Positions 47,032 through 56,376 of a stretch of 64,000 bases of DNA are shown in pieces. The stretch covers positions 1 through 64,000 of the forward strand of contig CAVUNO010000013.1 of the NCBI GenBank assembly GCA_963742875.1. Reading direction: 5' to 3'. The notes beneath the pieces are model-generated. The model was not told the DNA's origin, did not search any database, and saw only the letters and a program-made list of their open reading frames with translations. Position numbers and translations under genes: made by a program. Origin of the DNA: Bog-532 sp963742875. Its GTDB lineage: Bacteria > Actinomycetota > Actinomycetes > Streptosporangiales > Streptosporangiaceae. The first letter of the stretch is position 1, and every line of letters begins with the position of its first letter.

Positions 47032-48303
47032 CTATGGGCGCTTGCCTGCCGCCTGGCGGCCGGTGCCGGACCGGGCCGGAGTGACCGGCCACGAGCCGAC
47101 CCTGACCGGCGTCGCGGTGAAGTGGTCGTGGCCGTGGGCGGCAAAGCGCTCCAGCCGGGTCGCCCCGGGCAGCTGAATCCGCGCGGCCATGAGCTGGGCC
47201 TGGCCGTCGGTGATTTCCACCCAGGTGATCTGCTGAGCCCGCAGGTAGGCGGGCGGCATGCCAAAGCGGGTCGGGATCGCCTCCACCACCGTGGTGCACG
47301 ACCCGGTATTGGCGTAGAAACCCTGGCCGGCCGCGAGCAGTTCGGGGTGGTGCGTATGGCCGGACAGGAAGCCGCGGTAACCGTCGCCGGTCAGGTCCGT
47401 GGCCCGCTGCCGGGCCGCGCGGTTCTGCCCGTAGCCCCGCTCGTCCAGGGCCAGCGCGCTGATGGCCGTCCACGCGCGCCGCGACATGATCGCGATGATC
47501 AAGGCCACGACGATCAGGTCGGCGACGGCGCCGTAGCCGAGGATTTCGGCGCCGTGCACCCAGCGGGTGGTATCCGGATAACGGGACGGGAGCTCGAAGA
47601 ACTCCGATATCCGCAGGACCAGCAGTATCGCAACCGGCAGCGCAACCAGCCACCACGCGTGCCGGACCAGCTTGCGGTAGAAGAGGCGGGACCCGACGAA
47701 GGCCGGGAAATCGGTCGGGTCGGCCATCTCGTGCGCTCCGGTGAGCCAGTCCCGGCCCAGCCACTCGATCCGCGGCAGCACCTGCCGGACGATGTGATGG
47801 CCGAGCGGTGTGTCCAGGCTGTTCCGCTGGTCGTGGAAGCAGTTGTAGGGATCGAGCTGGTGACCGTGTTCCACCCGCACCCGGCGGCCGCCGGGCAGCA
47901 CCAGGTCGGCCGCGAGGCAGATCTTGGCCCCGGTCATCTCCCGTATCGCGTCGGCGGCCTTGACGTCCCAGGCCAGATCGCTGTCGTGGTTGCCGATCGC
48001 CCAGATGACCTGCCCACCGCGTTCGGTCACGGCGCTGAGCGCGGCGCTGAGCACCTCGTGCTCCCGCAGGATCTCCGCCGCGTTGGCCTGCGGGAAGCCG
48101 AGCAGCTCGATGACGTCGCCGGCGAGGACCACCGTGACCGGGCCCGTCTCCGCGGACAGGCGGCCGGCCAGGATCTCGCACGAGCGCCCCGACACGTCCG
48201 TCCGCTGCGGCGGCAGGTGCAAGTCGCTGATGGCGAGGACCGCGGCGCCGGCCGGCACGGGGACATCGAGCAGGTCGGCGACGTCGGGTTTGGGGGAGGC
48301 CAT
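47032..48303 (-). CDS. calcineurin-like metallophosphoesterase with membrane segments
   Basis: 423 residues. The phosphoesterase motifs are in order: AISDLHLPP (D-x-H), LAGDVIELLG (GD), WAIGNHDSDLAW (GNHD), VEHGHQLDPYN (GH) and FLSGHTHHPELL (GHTH). Two hydrophobic helices (around 208-226 and 252-272) interrupt the domain, suggesting membrane attachment. ATG 48303 has a GGAAGG site; a longer in-frame extension upstream is unlikely. Substrate unknown; UDP-diacylglucosamine hydrolase-like or phosphodiesterase activity is possible. Confidence 0.88.
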   Translation of the reverse strand: MASPKPDVADLLDVPVPAGAAVLAISDLHLPPQRTDVSGRSCEILAGRLSAETGPVTVVLAGDVIELLGFPQANAAEILREHEVLSAALSAVTERGGQVIWAIGNHDSDLAWDVKAADAIREMTGAKICLAADLVLPGGRRVRVEHGHQLDPYNCFHDQRNSLDTPLGHHIVRQVLPRIEWLGRDWLTGAHEMADPTDFPAFVGSRLFYRKLVRHAWWLVALPVAILLVLRISEFFELPSRYPDTTRWVHGAEILGYGAVADLIVVALIIAIMSRRAWTAISALALDERGYGQNRAARQRATDLTGDGYRGFLSGHTHHPELLAAGQGFYANTGSCTTVVEAIPTRFGMPPAYLRAQQITWVEITDGQAQLMAARIQLPGATRLERFAAHGHDHFTATPVRVGSWPVTPARSGTGRQAAGKRP

Positions 48304-48542
48304 GACAGGTTCATCCTTCCCTGATCGGCCGACGGCGAAAAGGGCCCGTCCGATGGTACGGAGCGGCCCTGACCCCCGGTGCGAACCGGGCCCGCTTCCG
48401 CGCCGGCCCAGGGCCGCACGACATACGACGTTACGGGGTGTCCGGTGTTCACGGGACGTGACACGGCCGGCCCCGCCATTTACGTCACATCGCCGTTCGG
48501 TAAACTTTGCCGGAACGGACTTATTTACGGCATACTGATGTT

Positions 48543-49446
48543 GTGAAAAACATGCGGACAGCGGACACGGAGCGCAGGGCGGCGGCACACGATGCCGTGG
48601 CCAGCGACGCCGTGCGCCCAGACCGCCCGGGCGCTGCGGGCCCAACGGGTCCCACGAGCCCCGTGGCGGCGCCGCGGCCGGGGGTCGAGCTGTCCGCGCA
48701 GGGGCGCGCCGAGCGGAGCACCCGGGCCCGGGTCGCCCGGCTGATCCTGGAGCTGGGTCCGTCGACGGCGTCCGTCATCGGCGGGCGGCTCGGCCTGACC
48801 CCGGCGGCCATCCGCCGGCACCTGGACAACCTGCTCACCGAGGGCCTCATCGAGACGCGGACGGCCCGGACCTACGCCAGCCGCGGGCGGGGGCGCCCCG
48901 CCCGGCTCTTCGCGATCACCGATGCCGGCCGCAGTGCCTTCGAGCACACCTACGACGACCTGGCCAGCAGCGCGCTCCGCTTCCTGGCCCAGGAGGCCGG
49001 CCCGGCCGCGGTGGAGAAGTTCGCGCGGCACCAGGTCTTCGAACTGGAGCGCCGGTATGGCGCGGTGCTGGCGGACGCGGCGCCCGCGGACCGCGTGCGG
49101 GCCCTGGCCGACGCCCTGTCCGCGGACGGGTACGCCGCCTCGGCGTACGCGGCCCCCGCCGCCGGCGAGGCCGCGCCTGGCGGGCGCTGTGGGCCCGGCG
49201 GCCGCGGGCCAGCAGCTATGCCAGCACCACTGCCCGGTGGCGCACGTGGCCGCGGAATTCCCGCAGCTCTGCGAGGCGGAGACCGAGGCCTTCGGCCGGC
49301 TGCTGGGCCGGCCCGTGCAGCGGCTGGCTACGATCGCCCACGGTGACGGAATCTGCACCACGCACGTCACCGGCCGCTCCCTGGCTGACCGCCAGGGCAT
49401 AAGCGCTCAGGCAAGCGCGGAATGCCGTGGCGGTCAGCCATGTTGA
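48543..49446 (+). CDS. sufR: SufR-type iron-sulfur repressor, apparent frameshift
   Basis: Winged-helix regulator that uses an Fe-S cluster to control the suf operon downstream. From the GTG at 48543 the frame encodes a ~40-residue tail and the DNA-binding domain (ASVIGGRLGLTPAAIRRHLD, GRGRPARLFAITDAGRSAF). After GEAA the cluster-binding end appears in the next frame (49161-49180): QQLCQHHCPVAHVAAEFPQL, then CEAETEAF and HGDGICTTHV. One extra base would explain it. The cysteines C-x3-C and FPQLC match the SufR pattern. Divergent from the metallophosphoesterase gene. Confidence 0.88.
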
Positions 49447-49475
49447 ACCGCTGCGAGCAGCTCCGGAGGGCTCTT

Positions 49476-49515
49476 CATTTGGCATCCTCCAAGCCCTGGA
49501 CGGGCCAGGATTCCA
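49476..49515. repeat. IS200/IS605-end-like element, copy A
   Basis: TTTGGCATCCTCCA-GCCCTG-A-GGG-AGGATTCC pattern, shared with 57485-57523. The core is a hairpin reminiscent of the right ends of actinobacterial tnpB elements. No transposase is nearby. It sits between sufR and sufB, where it may instead act as a hairpin in the leader. Confidence 0.4.
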
Positions 49516-49678
49516 GCCGTGACCTGGTCACGCTGTTGGTTCGCGGCTCACAGACTCGGGCAACCCCTAGAAGTCTCCCCGCGCTGCCACCTCATGCCCT
49601 GAGGCGGATCCGGCTTGATGCAAGCCAGACACAGAAAAAGCTATCACCAGCCGCTGACAAAACGAGGGACCTCTTCAT

Positions 49679-51091
49679 ATGACGACCACCACGAACGACA
49701 GGCTTGACGGCCTGGGTACGTACAAGTTCGGCTGGGCCGACTCCGACGTGGCCGGCGCGGCCGCGCGCCGTGGCCTGTCCGAGGACGTGGTTCGCGACAT
49801 TTCGGGCAAGAAGAACGAGCCCGACTGGGTGCTGGACCTGCGCCTGAGGGGGCTGCGCATGTTCGGGCGCAAGCCGATGCCGGCGTGGGGCGCTGATCTT
49901 TCCGGCATCGACTTCGAGAACATCAAGTACTTCGTCCGCTCGACCGAGAAGCAGGCGGCGAGCTGGGACGAGCTGCCCGACGACATCAAGAGCACCTACG
50001 ACAAGCTCGGCATCCCCGAGGCCGAGAAGCAGCGCCTCATCGCTGGTGTCGCGGCGCAGTACGAGAGCGAAGTGGTGTACCACAAGATCCGTGAGGACCT
50101 TGAGCAGAAGGGTGTCATCTTCCTCGACACCGACACCGCGCTGCGCGAGCACCCGGAGCTGTTCCAGGAGTACTTCGGCACGGTGATCCCGCCGGGCGAC
50201 AACAAGTTCGCCGCGCTGAACACGGCCGTGTGGTCCGGTGGCTCGTTCATCTACGTGCCGAAGGGCGTGCACGTCGACATCCCGCTGCAGGCCTACTTCC
50301 GGATCAACACGGAGAACATGGGCCAGTTCGAGCGGACGCTGATCATCGTGGACGAGGGCGCCTACGTGCACTACGTGGAAGGCTGCACCGCGCCGATCTA
50401 CAAGTCCGACTCGCTGCATTCCGCGGTGGTCGAGATCATCGTGAAGAAGGACGCGCGCTGCCGCTACACCACGATCCAGAACTGGTCGAACAACGTCTAC
50501 AACCTGGTCACCAAGCGCGCCATCGCTGAGCAGGGCGCGACGATGGAGTGGATCGACGGCAACATCGGCTCCAAGGTGACGATGAAGTACCCGGCGGTCT
50601 ACCTGATGGGTGAGCACGCCAAGGGCGAGACCCTGTCCGTCGCTTTCGCCGGTGAGGGCCAGCACCAGGACGCCGGGGCCAAGATGGTGCACTGCGCGCC
50701 GAACACCTCCTCCACCATCGTGTCCAAGTCGGTGGCGCGCGGCGGGGGCCGGACCTCTTACCGGGGCCTGGTCAACGTGCAGGAGGGCGCCGAGCACTCC
50801 CGGTCGACGGTCAAGTGCGACGCGCTGCTCGTGGACGCGATCAGCCGCTCGGACACCTACCCGTACGTGGACGTGCGGGAGGACGACGTGGAGATGGGCC
50901 ACGAGGCCTCGGTCTCCAAGATCTCCGAGGATCAGCTGTTCTACCTGATGAGCCGGGGGATGACCGAGGACGAGGCGATGGCCACCATCGTGCGCGGCTT
51001 CGTTGAGCCGATCGCGCGCGAGCTGCCCATGGAGTACGCGCTCGAGCTGAACCGGCTGATCGTGCTCCAGATGGAGGGGGCGGTCGGCTGA
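49679..51091 (+). CDS. sufB: Fe-S cluster assembly protein SufB
   Basis: Scaffold subunit of the SufBC2D complex that builds [Fe-S] clusters in the cytoplasm. 470 residues. Conserved motifs: FRINTENMGQFERTLIIVDEG (given as FRINTENMGQFERTLIIVD), YVHYVEGCTAP with the sulfur-accepting region, NWSNNVYNLVTKRA and SRGMTEDEAMATIVRGF. The ATG at 49679 matches the family start. Its TGA shares a base with the sufD ATG. First structural gene of the operon. Confidence 0.98.
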   Translation: MTTTTNDRLDGLGTYKFGWADSDVAGAAARRGLSEDVVRDISGKKNEPDWVLDLRLRGLRMFGRKPMPAWGADLSGIDFENIKYFVRSTEKQAASWDELPDDIKSTYDKLGIPEAEKQRLIAGVAAQYESEVVYHKIREDLEQKGVIFLDTDTALREHPELFQEYFGTVIPPGDNKFAALNTAVWSGGSFIYVPKGVHVDIPLQAYFRINTENMGQFERTLIIVDEGAYVHYVEGCTAPIYKSDSLHSAVVEIIVKKDARCRYTTIQNWSNNVYNLVTKRAIAEQGATMEWIDGNIGSKVTMKYPAVYLMGEHAKGETLSVAFAGEGQHQDAGAKMVHCAPNTSSTIVSKSVARGGGRTSYRGLVNVQEGAEHSRSTVKCDALLVDAISRSDTYPYVDVREDDVEMGHEASVSKISEDQLFYLMSRGMTEDEAMATIVRGFVEPIARELPMEYALELNRLIVLQMEGAVG

Positions 51092-52230
51092 TGGCGGCAC
51101 TTCAGGGGGCGCTGGAAACGTCGGCGCCCGTATCAAGGCTGCACGAGCAGCAGTCGTTCGACCCGGCGGACTTCCCCGTCCCGACCGGCCGCGAGGAGGA
51201 ATGGCGGTTCACGCCGCTGCGCCGGCTGCGCGGCCTGCACGGCGCGGACTGGCTGCCGGCGGGCACGGTGACCGTGGATGTCGAGCCGGCGCCCGAGGTC
51301 ACGGCGGAGAAGGCGGAGCGCGGCGACCCGCGCGTCGGCGCGTGCTACGTGCCGTCGGACCGGGTCAGCGCCCGCGCGTTCGCCTCGTCCGGCACGGCCA
51401 CCGTGATCAGCGTGCCCGCCGGGGCGGTCACGTCCGCTCCGACCATCGTCACGGTGCGCGGGCACGGCACCGAGGGCGCCTCGTTCGGGCACACGGTCGT
51501 CGACGTCGGCCCGATGGCCCGCGCCACGCTGGTCCTCGACCATCGGGGCAGCGCCACCTACGCCGACAACGTCGAATTGCTGGTGCGGGACGGCGCGGGT
51601 CTCGACGTGATCAGCCTGCAGGACTGGGCCGATGACGCCGTGCACCTGTCGCACCACCACGCGCGGCTGGGCAAGGACGCGCGGATCTCGCACACCGTCG
51701 TCTCCTTCGGCGGCGACGTGGTCCGCATCGTCCCATCCGTCAGCTACGCGGGCCGCGGCGGCGACGCCGAGCTGAACGGGCTGTACTTCGCTGACGCGGG
51801 GCAGCACCTGGAGCACCGGCTGTTCGTCAACCACACGGTGCCCGACTGCCGCAGCCGCGTGCTGTACAAGGGGGCGCTGAAAGGCGACGGCGCACACACC
51901 GTCTGGGTCGGGGACGTCCTGATCGGCGCCGAGGCGACCGGCACGGACACCTACGAGTACAACCGGAACCTGGTGCTGACCGATGGGGCCCGCGCCGATT
52001 CCGTCCCGAACCTGGAGATCCTCACCGGCGAAGTACGCGGTGCGGGTCACGCCAGCGCGAACGGCCGCCTGGAGGACACCCACCTGTTCTACCTGATGGC
52101 CCGCGGCATCCCCTATGAGCAGGCGCGCCGCCTGGTCATCCAGGGCTTCTTCGGCGAGCTGCTGGACAAGATCCGGGTGCCGGACCTCCGGGAGAGGGTC
52201 GCGGCCGCGGTCGAAGCGGAGCTCGGATGA
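51091..52230 (+). CDS. sufD: Fe-S cluster assembly protein SufD
   Basis: SufB partner in the SufBC2D scaffold. 379 residues. Recognisable parts are REEEWRFTPLRRLRGLHGADW, given as EEEWRFTPLRRLRGLHGADW, VNHTVPDCRSRVLYKGALKG, and HLFYLMARGIPYEQARRLVI. It follows sufB directly (shared base) and overlaps the Rieske gene by four bases, so the three should be made together. Confidence 0.97.
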   Translation: MAALQGALETSAPVSRLHEQQSFDPADFPVPTGREEEWRFTPLRRLRGLHGADWLPAGTVTVDVEPAPEVTAEKAERGDPRVGACYVPSDRVSARAFASSGTATVISVPAGAVTSAPTIVTVRGHGTEGASFGHTVVDVGPMARATLVLDHRGSATYADNVELLVRDGAGLDVISLQDWADDAVHLSHHHARLGKDARISHTVVSFGGDVVRIVPSVSYAGRGGDAELNGLYFADAGQHLEHRLFVNHTVPDCRSRVLYKGALKGDGAHTVWVGDVLIGAEATGTDTYEYNRNLVLTDGARADSVPNLEILTGEVRGAGHASANGRLEDTHLFYLMARGIPYEQARRLVIQGFFGELLDKIRVPDLRERVAAAVEAELG

Positions 52231-52667
52231 CGCAGGCGGAACCGGGAAAAGCAACGCCCGGCAACACGGTCCAGCAGGACGCGGGCCAGGACGCGGGCCA
52301 GGACGCGGGCCAGGACGCGGGCCAGGACGCGGGCCAGGACGCGGGCCAGAAGTTCGTGTTCGCCTGCGCGGTGAAGGACGTGCCCGAGGACGGCGCACTC
52401 GGCCTCGACATTGACGGCACCCCGGTCGCCGTGGTGCGGACCGGCGAGGAGGTCTACGCGCTGCGCGACGTATGCTCACACGCCGAGGTCCCGCTGTCCG
52501 AGGGCGAGGTGTACGACCACACGCTGGAGTGCTGGCTGCACGGGTCCTGCTTCGACGTGCGGACCGGCGCGCCAACCGGCCCCCCGGCCACCGAGCCGGT
52601 GCCGGTCTACCCGGTGAAAACCGAGGGCGACGACGTGTACGTCGCGCTCCCGCCAGACCACAACTGA
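52227..52667 (+). CDS. Rieske-type ferredoxin in the suf operon with QDAG repeat linker
   Basis: 146 residues. The C-terminal ~105 residues are a bacterial Rieske ferredoxin domain: CSHAEVPLSEGEVYDHTLEC holds C-x-H, and CWLHGSCFDV holds C-x2-H for the [2Fe-2S] cluster. The N-terminal ~40 residues include six exact 12-base repeats (52275-52346) encoding QDAG. A Rieske gene between sufD and sufC is common in actinomycetes; it may supply electrons or sense redox state for cluster assembly. The repeat linker appears to be strain-specific. Confidence 0.93.
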   Translation: MTQAEPGKATPGNTVQQDAGQDAGQDAGQDAGQDAGQDAGQKFVFACAVKDVPEDGALGLDIDGTPVAVVRTGEEVYALRDVCSHAEVPLSEGEVYDHTLECWLHGSCFDVRTGAPTGPPATEPVPVYPVKTEGDDVYVALPPDHN

Positions 52668-52689
52668 CGTTTATCTGGAGACCTTAGAC

Positions 52690-53457
52690 ATGGCGACCCT
52701 TGAGATCCGCGACCTGCACGTCAGTGTGGAGGAGGCGGCCGGTACCCAGCGCGAGATCCTGCGCGGCGTCGACCTCGACGTCAACGCCGGGGAGACGCAC
52801 GCGATCATGGGGCCGAACGGCTCCGGCAAGTCCACTCTCGCCTACGCGATCGCCGGGCACCCGAAGTACCACGTGACCCAGGGCTCGGTGACGCTGGACG
52901 GCGAGGACGTGCTGTCCATGAGCGTCGACCAGCGCGCCCGTGCGGGCCTGTTCCTCGCGATGCAGTACCCGGTCGAGGTCCCGGGCGTCTCGGTGTCGAA
53001 CTTCCTGCGGACCGCGGTCACCGCGGTCCGGGGCGAGGCGCCGAAGCTGCGCGACTTCATGAAGAACATGCGCGCCGCGATGTCCGCCCTGTCGATCGAT
53101 CCTGCTTTTGCCGAACGGAACCTGAACGAGGGTTTCTCCGGTGGGGAGAAGAAGCGGCACGAGGTCCTGCAGATGGAGCTGCTGAACCCGACCATCGCGG
53201 TGCTCGACGAAACCGACTCCGGGCTCGACATCGACGCGCTGAAGGTCGTGTCCGAGGGGATCAACCGGTTCCGCGCAGATCCCTCCCACGGCGTCCTGCT
53301 CATCACGCACTACACCCGGATCCTGCGGTACGTGCAGCCGGACTTCGTGCACGTGTTCGTGGCCGGCCGGATCGTCCGCCAGGGCGGCCCGGAGCTGGCC
53401 GAAGAGCTCGAGCGCGACGGCTACGAGAAGTTCATCACCGCGGAGGCGGCGGCATGA
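52690..53457 (+). CDS. sufC: Fe-S cluster assembly ATPase SufC
   Basis: ATPase of the SufBC2D complex. 255 residues with Walker A MGPNGSGKSTL, the SufC-type signature FSGGEKKRHEVLQM, Walker B with DETDSGLDIDALK and the H-loop LLITHYTRIL. ATG 52690 has a GGAGACC site. The stop overlaps the sufS start. Confidence 0.98.
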   Translation: MATLEIRDLHVSVEEAAGTQREILRGVDLDVNAGETHAIMGPNGSGKSTLAYAIAGHPKYHVTQGSVTLDGEDVLSMSVDQRARAGLFLAMQYPVEVPGVSVSNFLRTAVTAVRGEAPKLRDFMKNMRAAMSALSIDPAFAERNLNEGFSGGEKKRHEVLQMELLNPTIAVLDETDSGLDIDALKVVSEGINRFRADPSHGVLLITHYTRILRYVQPDFVHVFVAGRIVRQGGPELAEELERDGYEKFITAEAAA

Positions 53458-54728
53458 CTCTGGACGTCGGGCGCATCCGTAAGGACTTCCCGATCCTGGA
53501 TCGGCAGGTGCGCGGCGGCCGCCCGCTGATCTACCTGGACAGCGCGAACACCTCGCAGAAGCCGCGACAGGTGATCGACGCGATCAGCGGCTTCTACGAG
53601 CGGCACAACGCCAACATCCACCGCGCCACTCACGAGCTCGGCGAGGAGGCGACTGCGGCCTACGAGGGGGCCCGGATCAAGGTGGCCGGCTTCGTCGGCG
53701 CCCGGGACGAGTCGGAGATCATCTTCACCAAGAACGTCTCCGAGGCGATCAACCTGCTGGCTTACTCGATGGGCAACGCGTCGGCGGGCGCACCCGGCCC
53801 GGCGTCCCCGGACCGCTTCCGGCTGGGCCCTGGCGACGAGATCGTCGTCACCGAGATGGAACACCATTCCGATCTCGTTCCGTGGCAGCTGCTCTGCGAG
53901 CGTACCGGGGCCACCCTGCGCTGGTTCAGCGTGACGCCGGAGGGACGGCTCGACCTGACCAACCTCGACGAGCTGGTCAACGAGCGCACCAAGCTGGTGG
54001 CGCTGGTGCATCAGTCGAACGTGCTCGGCACCATCAACCCGGTCCGCCTGATCGCCGGCCGCGCGCACGCCGTGGGGGCGCTGGTGCTGGCCGACGCCGC
54101 CCAGTCGGTCCCGCACATGCCGGTGGACGTGCAGGACCTCGGGGCCGACTTCGTCGGCTTCACCGGCCACAAGATGTGCGGCCCGACCGGCATCGGGGTG
54201 CTGTGGGCGCGCCGGGAACTGCTGGAGGAGATGCCGCCGTTCCTCGGTGGCGGTGAGATGATCGAGGCCGTCTGGATGGATCACTCGACGTTCGCCGCAC
54301 CGCCGCACAAATTCGAGGCGGGCACGATGCCCATCGCCGAGGCGGCCGGCCTCAGCGCGGCGATTGACTACCTGAACGAGGCGGGCCGGGACTCCATCCA
54401 CGCGCATGAGCAGGCCCTGCTTACGGACGCGCTCGCCCAGCTGGCCGGGATCGACGGGCTGCGCATCCTGGGTCCGGCCGAACCGGAAGACCGCGGCACC
54501 GCGATCTCCTTCGAGGTGGACGGCGTGCACCCGCACGACGTAAGCCAGGTGCTGGACGAGCTGGGCATCGCCGTGCGCGCGGGGCACCACTGCGCATGGC
54601 CGCTGCACCGGGCGCTCGGTGTACAGGCCAGCACCCGCGCGTCGTTCTACCTGTACAACACGCACGAGGAAGTGGCAGCACTGGCCGACGGTATCCGCCA
54701 GGCGCAGAAGTTCTTCGGCGTGAGCTAG
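53454..54728 (+). CDS. sufS: cysteine desulfurase SufS
   Basis: PLP enzyme that releases sulfur from cysteine for cluster assembly. 424 residues, group II. The PLP lysine is in FTGHKMCGPTGIG, histidine motif EMEHHSDLVPWQ, and the catalytic cysteine in RAGHHCAWPLHR. An extra Ala/Pro/Gly stretch (NASAGAPGPASPDRF) near residue 105 lies in a surface loop. Partner SufU is encoded 54 bases downstream. Confidence 0.97.
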   Translation: MTLDVGRIRKDFPILDRQVRGGRPLIYLDSANTSQKPRQVIDAISGFYERHNANIHRATHELGEEATAAYEGARIKVAGFVGARDESEIIFTKNVSEAINLLAYSMGNASAGAPGPASPDRFRLGPGDEIVVTEMEHHSDLVPWQLLCERTGATLRWFSVTPEGRLDLTNLDELVNERTKLVALVHQSNVLGTINPVRLIAGRAHAVGALVLADAAQSVPHMPVDVQDLGADFVGFTGHKMCGPTGIGVLWARRELLEEMPPFLGGGEMIEAVWMDHSTFAAPPHKFEAGTMPIAEAAGLSAAIDYLNEAGRDSIHAHEQALLTDALAQLAGIDGLRILGPAEPEDRGTAISFEVDGVHPHDVSQVLDELGIAVRAGHHCAWPLHRALGVQASTRASFYLYNTHEEVAALADGIRQAQKFFGVS

Positions 54729-54782
54729 CCGCGATACGACCGAATCGGGAATAACGAACTCCAGATGTGACTAGGGCCACAT

Positions 54783-55247
54783 ATGCAGATCCAGTCGCTG
54801 TACCAGGAGATCATCCTGGATCACTACCGCAACCCGCACCACAAGGGGCTGCGGGAGCCGTTCGACGCCGAGGTCCACCACGTCAACCCGACATGCGGGG
54901 ACGAGGTGACCCTGCGGGTCACGCTCAAGGACGTCGACGGCGATCCGGTGGTGACCGACGTGTCGTACGACGCGCTCGGCTGCTCGATCAGCCAGGCCAG
55001 CGCGTCGGTGATGTCCGATCTGGTCATCGGCAAGCCGGTCGGTGAGGCGATGCGGATCTCGCAGGAGTTCCTCGATCTCATGCAGTCGAAGGGCGCGGCC
55101 GAGCCGGACGAGAACGCGCTGGAGGACGCCGTGGCCTTCGCCGGCGTCTCCAAGTACCCGGCCCGGATCAAGTGCGCGCTGCTCGGCTGGATGGCCTGGA
55201 AAGACGCCACCGGGCGGGCGCTGGACGAGATGACAGGACAGGCATGA
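54783..55247 (+). CDS. sufU: sulfur-transfer protein SufU
   Basis: Zinc-dependent sulfur acceptor for SufS in actinobacteria and Firmicutes. 154 residues. The three cysteine sites are visible: NPTCGDEV, ALGCSISQASAS and RIKCALLGW, with the aspartate of CGDE completing the zinc site. ATG 54783 starts the family sequence LYQEIILDHYRNPHHKG. Overlaps the next gene by four bases. Confidence 0.97.
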   Translation: MQIQSLYQEIILDHYRNPHHKGLREPFDAEVHHVNPTCGDEVTLRVTLKDVDGDPVVTDVSYDALGCSISQASASVMSDLVIGKPVGEAMRISQEFLDLMQSKGAAEPDENALEDAVAFAGVSKYPARIKCALLGWMAWKDATGRALDEMTGQA

Positions 55248-55576
55248 TGACCGAAAACATGACCAGCCAGCAGGAAACCGAAGACGTGCTTGAGGCGCTC
55301 CGCGACGTGGTGGACCCGGAACTGGGGATCAATGTCGTGGACCTCGGCCTGGTCTACGGGGTCACGCTGGACGCGGAGCGGAACGCGTCGATCGACATGA
55401 CGCTGACCAGCGCGGCGTGCCCGCTCACCGACGTGATCGAGGACCAGGCCCGCGAGGCGCTCGAAGGCGTCGTGTCCGACTTCCGGATCAACTGGGTGTG
55501 GCTGCCCCCGTGGGGCCCGGAGCACATCACCGAGGACGGCCGCGAGCAGCTCCGCGCCCTCGGCTTCAACCTCTGA
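55244..55576 (+). CDS. SufT-like (MIP18/DUF59 family) Fe-S assembly factor
   Basis: 110 residues of the metal-sulfur cluster biosynthesis family. Core motifs: VDPELGINVVDLGLVYGVTL, LTSAACPLTDVIEDQ with the conserved cysteine, and VWLPPWGPEHITEDG. Acts in maturation of Fe-S proteins; last gene of the suf operon. The ATG 55244 overlaps the sufU stop; a second ATG one codon later is equally possible. Confidence 0.95.
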   Translation: MMTENMTSQQETEDVLEALRDVVDPELGINVVDLGLVYGVTLDAERNASIDMTLTSAACPLTDVIEDQAREALEGVVSDFRINWVWLPPWGPEHITEDGREQLRALGFNL

Positions 55577-55595
55577 GGACGCCGCCCGCTCCGCG

Positions 55596-56376
55596 TCAGG
55601 GCCGGTAACACCGCCAGCAGTGGGCCACGTACGGCAGGCTGATCTCCGGCCGCCCGGCCAGCGCCGGATCCGTCTGCGCCAGTAGTCTCACCCGGTCCAG
55701 CAAAACCTCGCGCTCGCCCGGCGGCAGCAGGATGACATGACTGCGCGAGGCCACCATGTCCAGCAGCTCCGCGACGCTGAGATGGTGGATCCACGGCACG
55801 TCGCGCCGCTCCAGCGCTGAGAACGGCGCCCCCACCCGCGGGTGATCGCTCGTGTTCTGCTGGGTCTCGTTGTCCTGGACGCGGGTCTCGCCGATGATCC
55901 GGCCCAGCTCGGCCACCCAGCCCGCGCGCTCGTCCCGCTCGTTCCACAGCAGGCCCAGCGTCCCGCCGGGCGACAGCACCCGGGCGACCTCGGGCACCGC
56001 CCGTGCCGGGTCCACCCAATGCCAGGCCTGCGCGAACAGCACGGCGTCCACGGATCCGTGGTCGAGCGGGATCTGCTCGGCCGAGCCAGGCCAGCACCCG
56101 GGTGCCCGGCAGCACCCGGGTCAGCTCCACCCGCATGCCGTCCAGCGGCTCGACCGCCACCACGTCCAGGCCGCGCGCCACCAGCTGCCGGGTCAGTTTC
56201 CCGGTCCCCGCGCCCAGGTCGAGGACACGGCGTGCCGTGGGCGGCAGCAGCCAGTCCAGCGCCGCGGGCGGGTATGGCGGCCGCCCGCGTTCGTACAGCG
56301 CGGCCGCGTCGCCGAACGCTCTGGCCCGGGCCACACGCGAAGAGCGATCGCTCACCGGATCGTCGCCATGGAGCAC
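55596..56376 (-). pseudogene. class I SAM-dependent methyltransferase, frameshifted
   Basis: The N-terminal frame has a methyltransferase start (AALYERGRPPYPPAALDWLL), the SAM motif RRVLDLGAGTGKLTRQL and VVAVEPLDGMRVEL. It then runs out of frame after VLPGTRVLA. The other frame continues SAEQIPLDHGSVDAVLFAQA, WHWVDPARAVPEVARVL and ends HCWRCYRP. Removing the single A at 56088 (T on the coding strand) gives VLAGSAEQIPL and a ~259-residue protein. Substrate unknown. Convergent with the suf operon. Confidence 0.85.
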
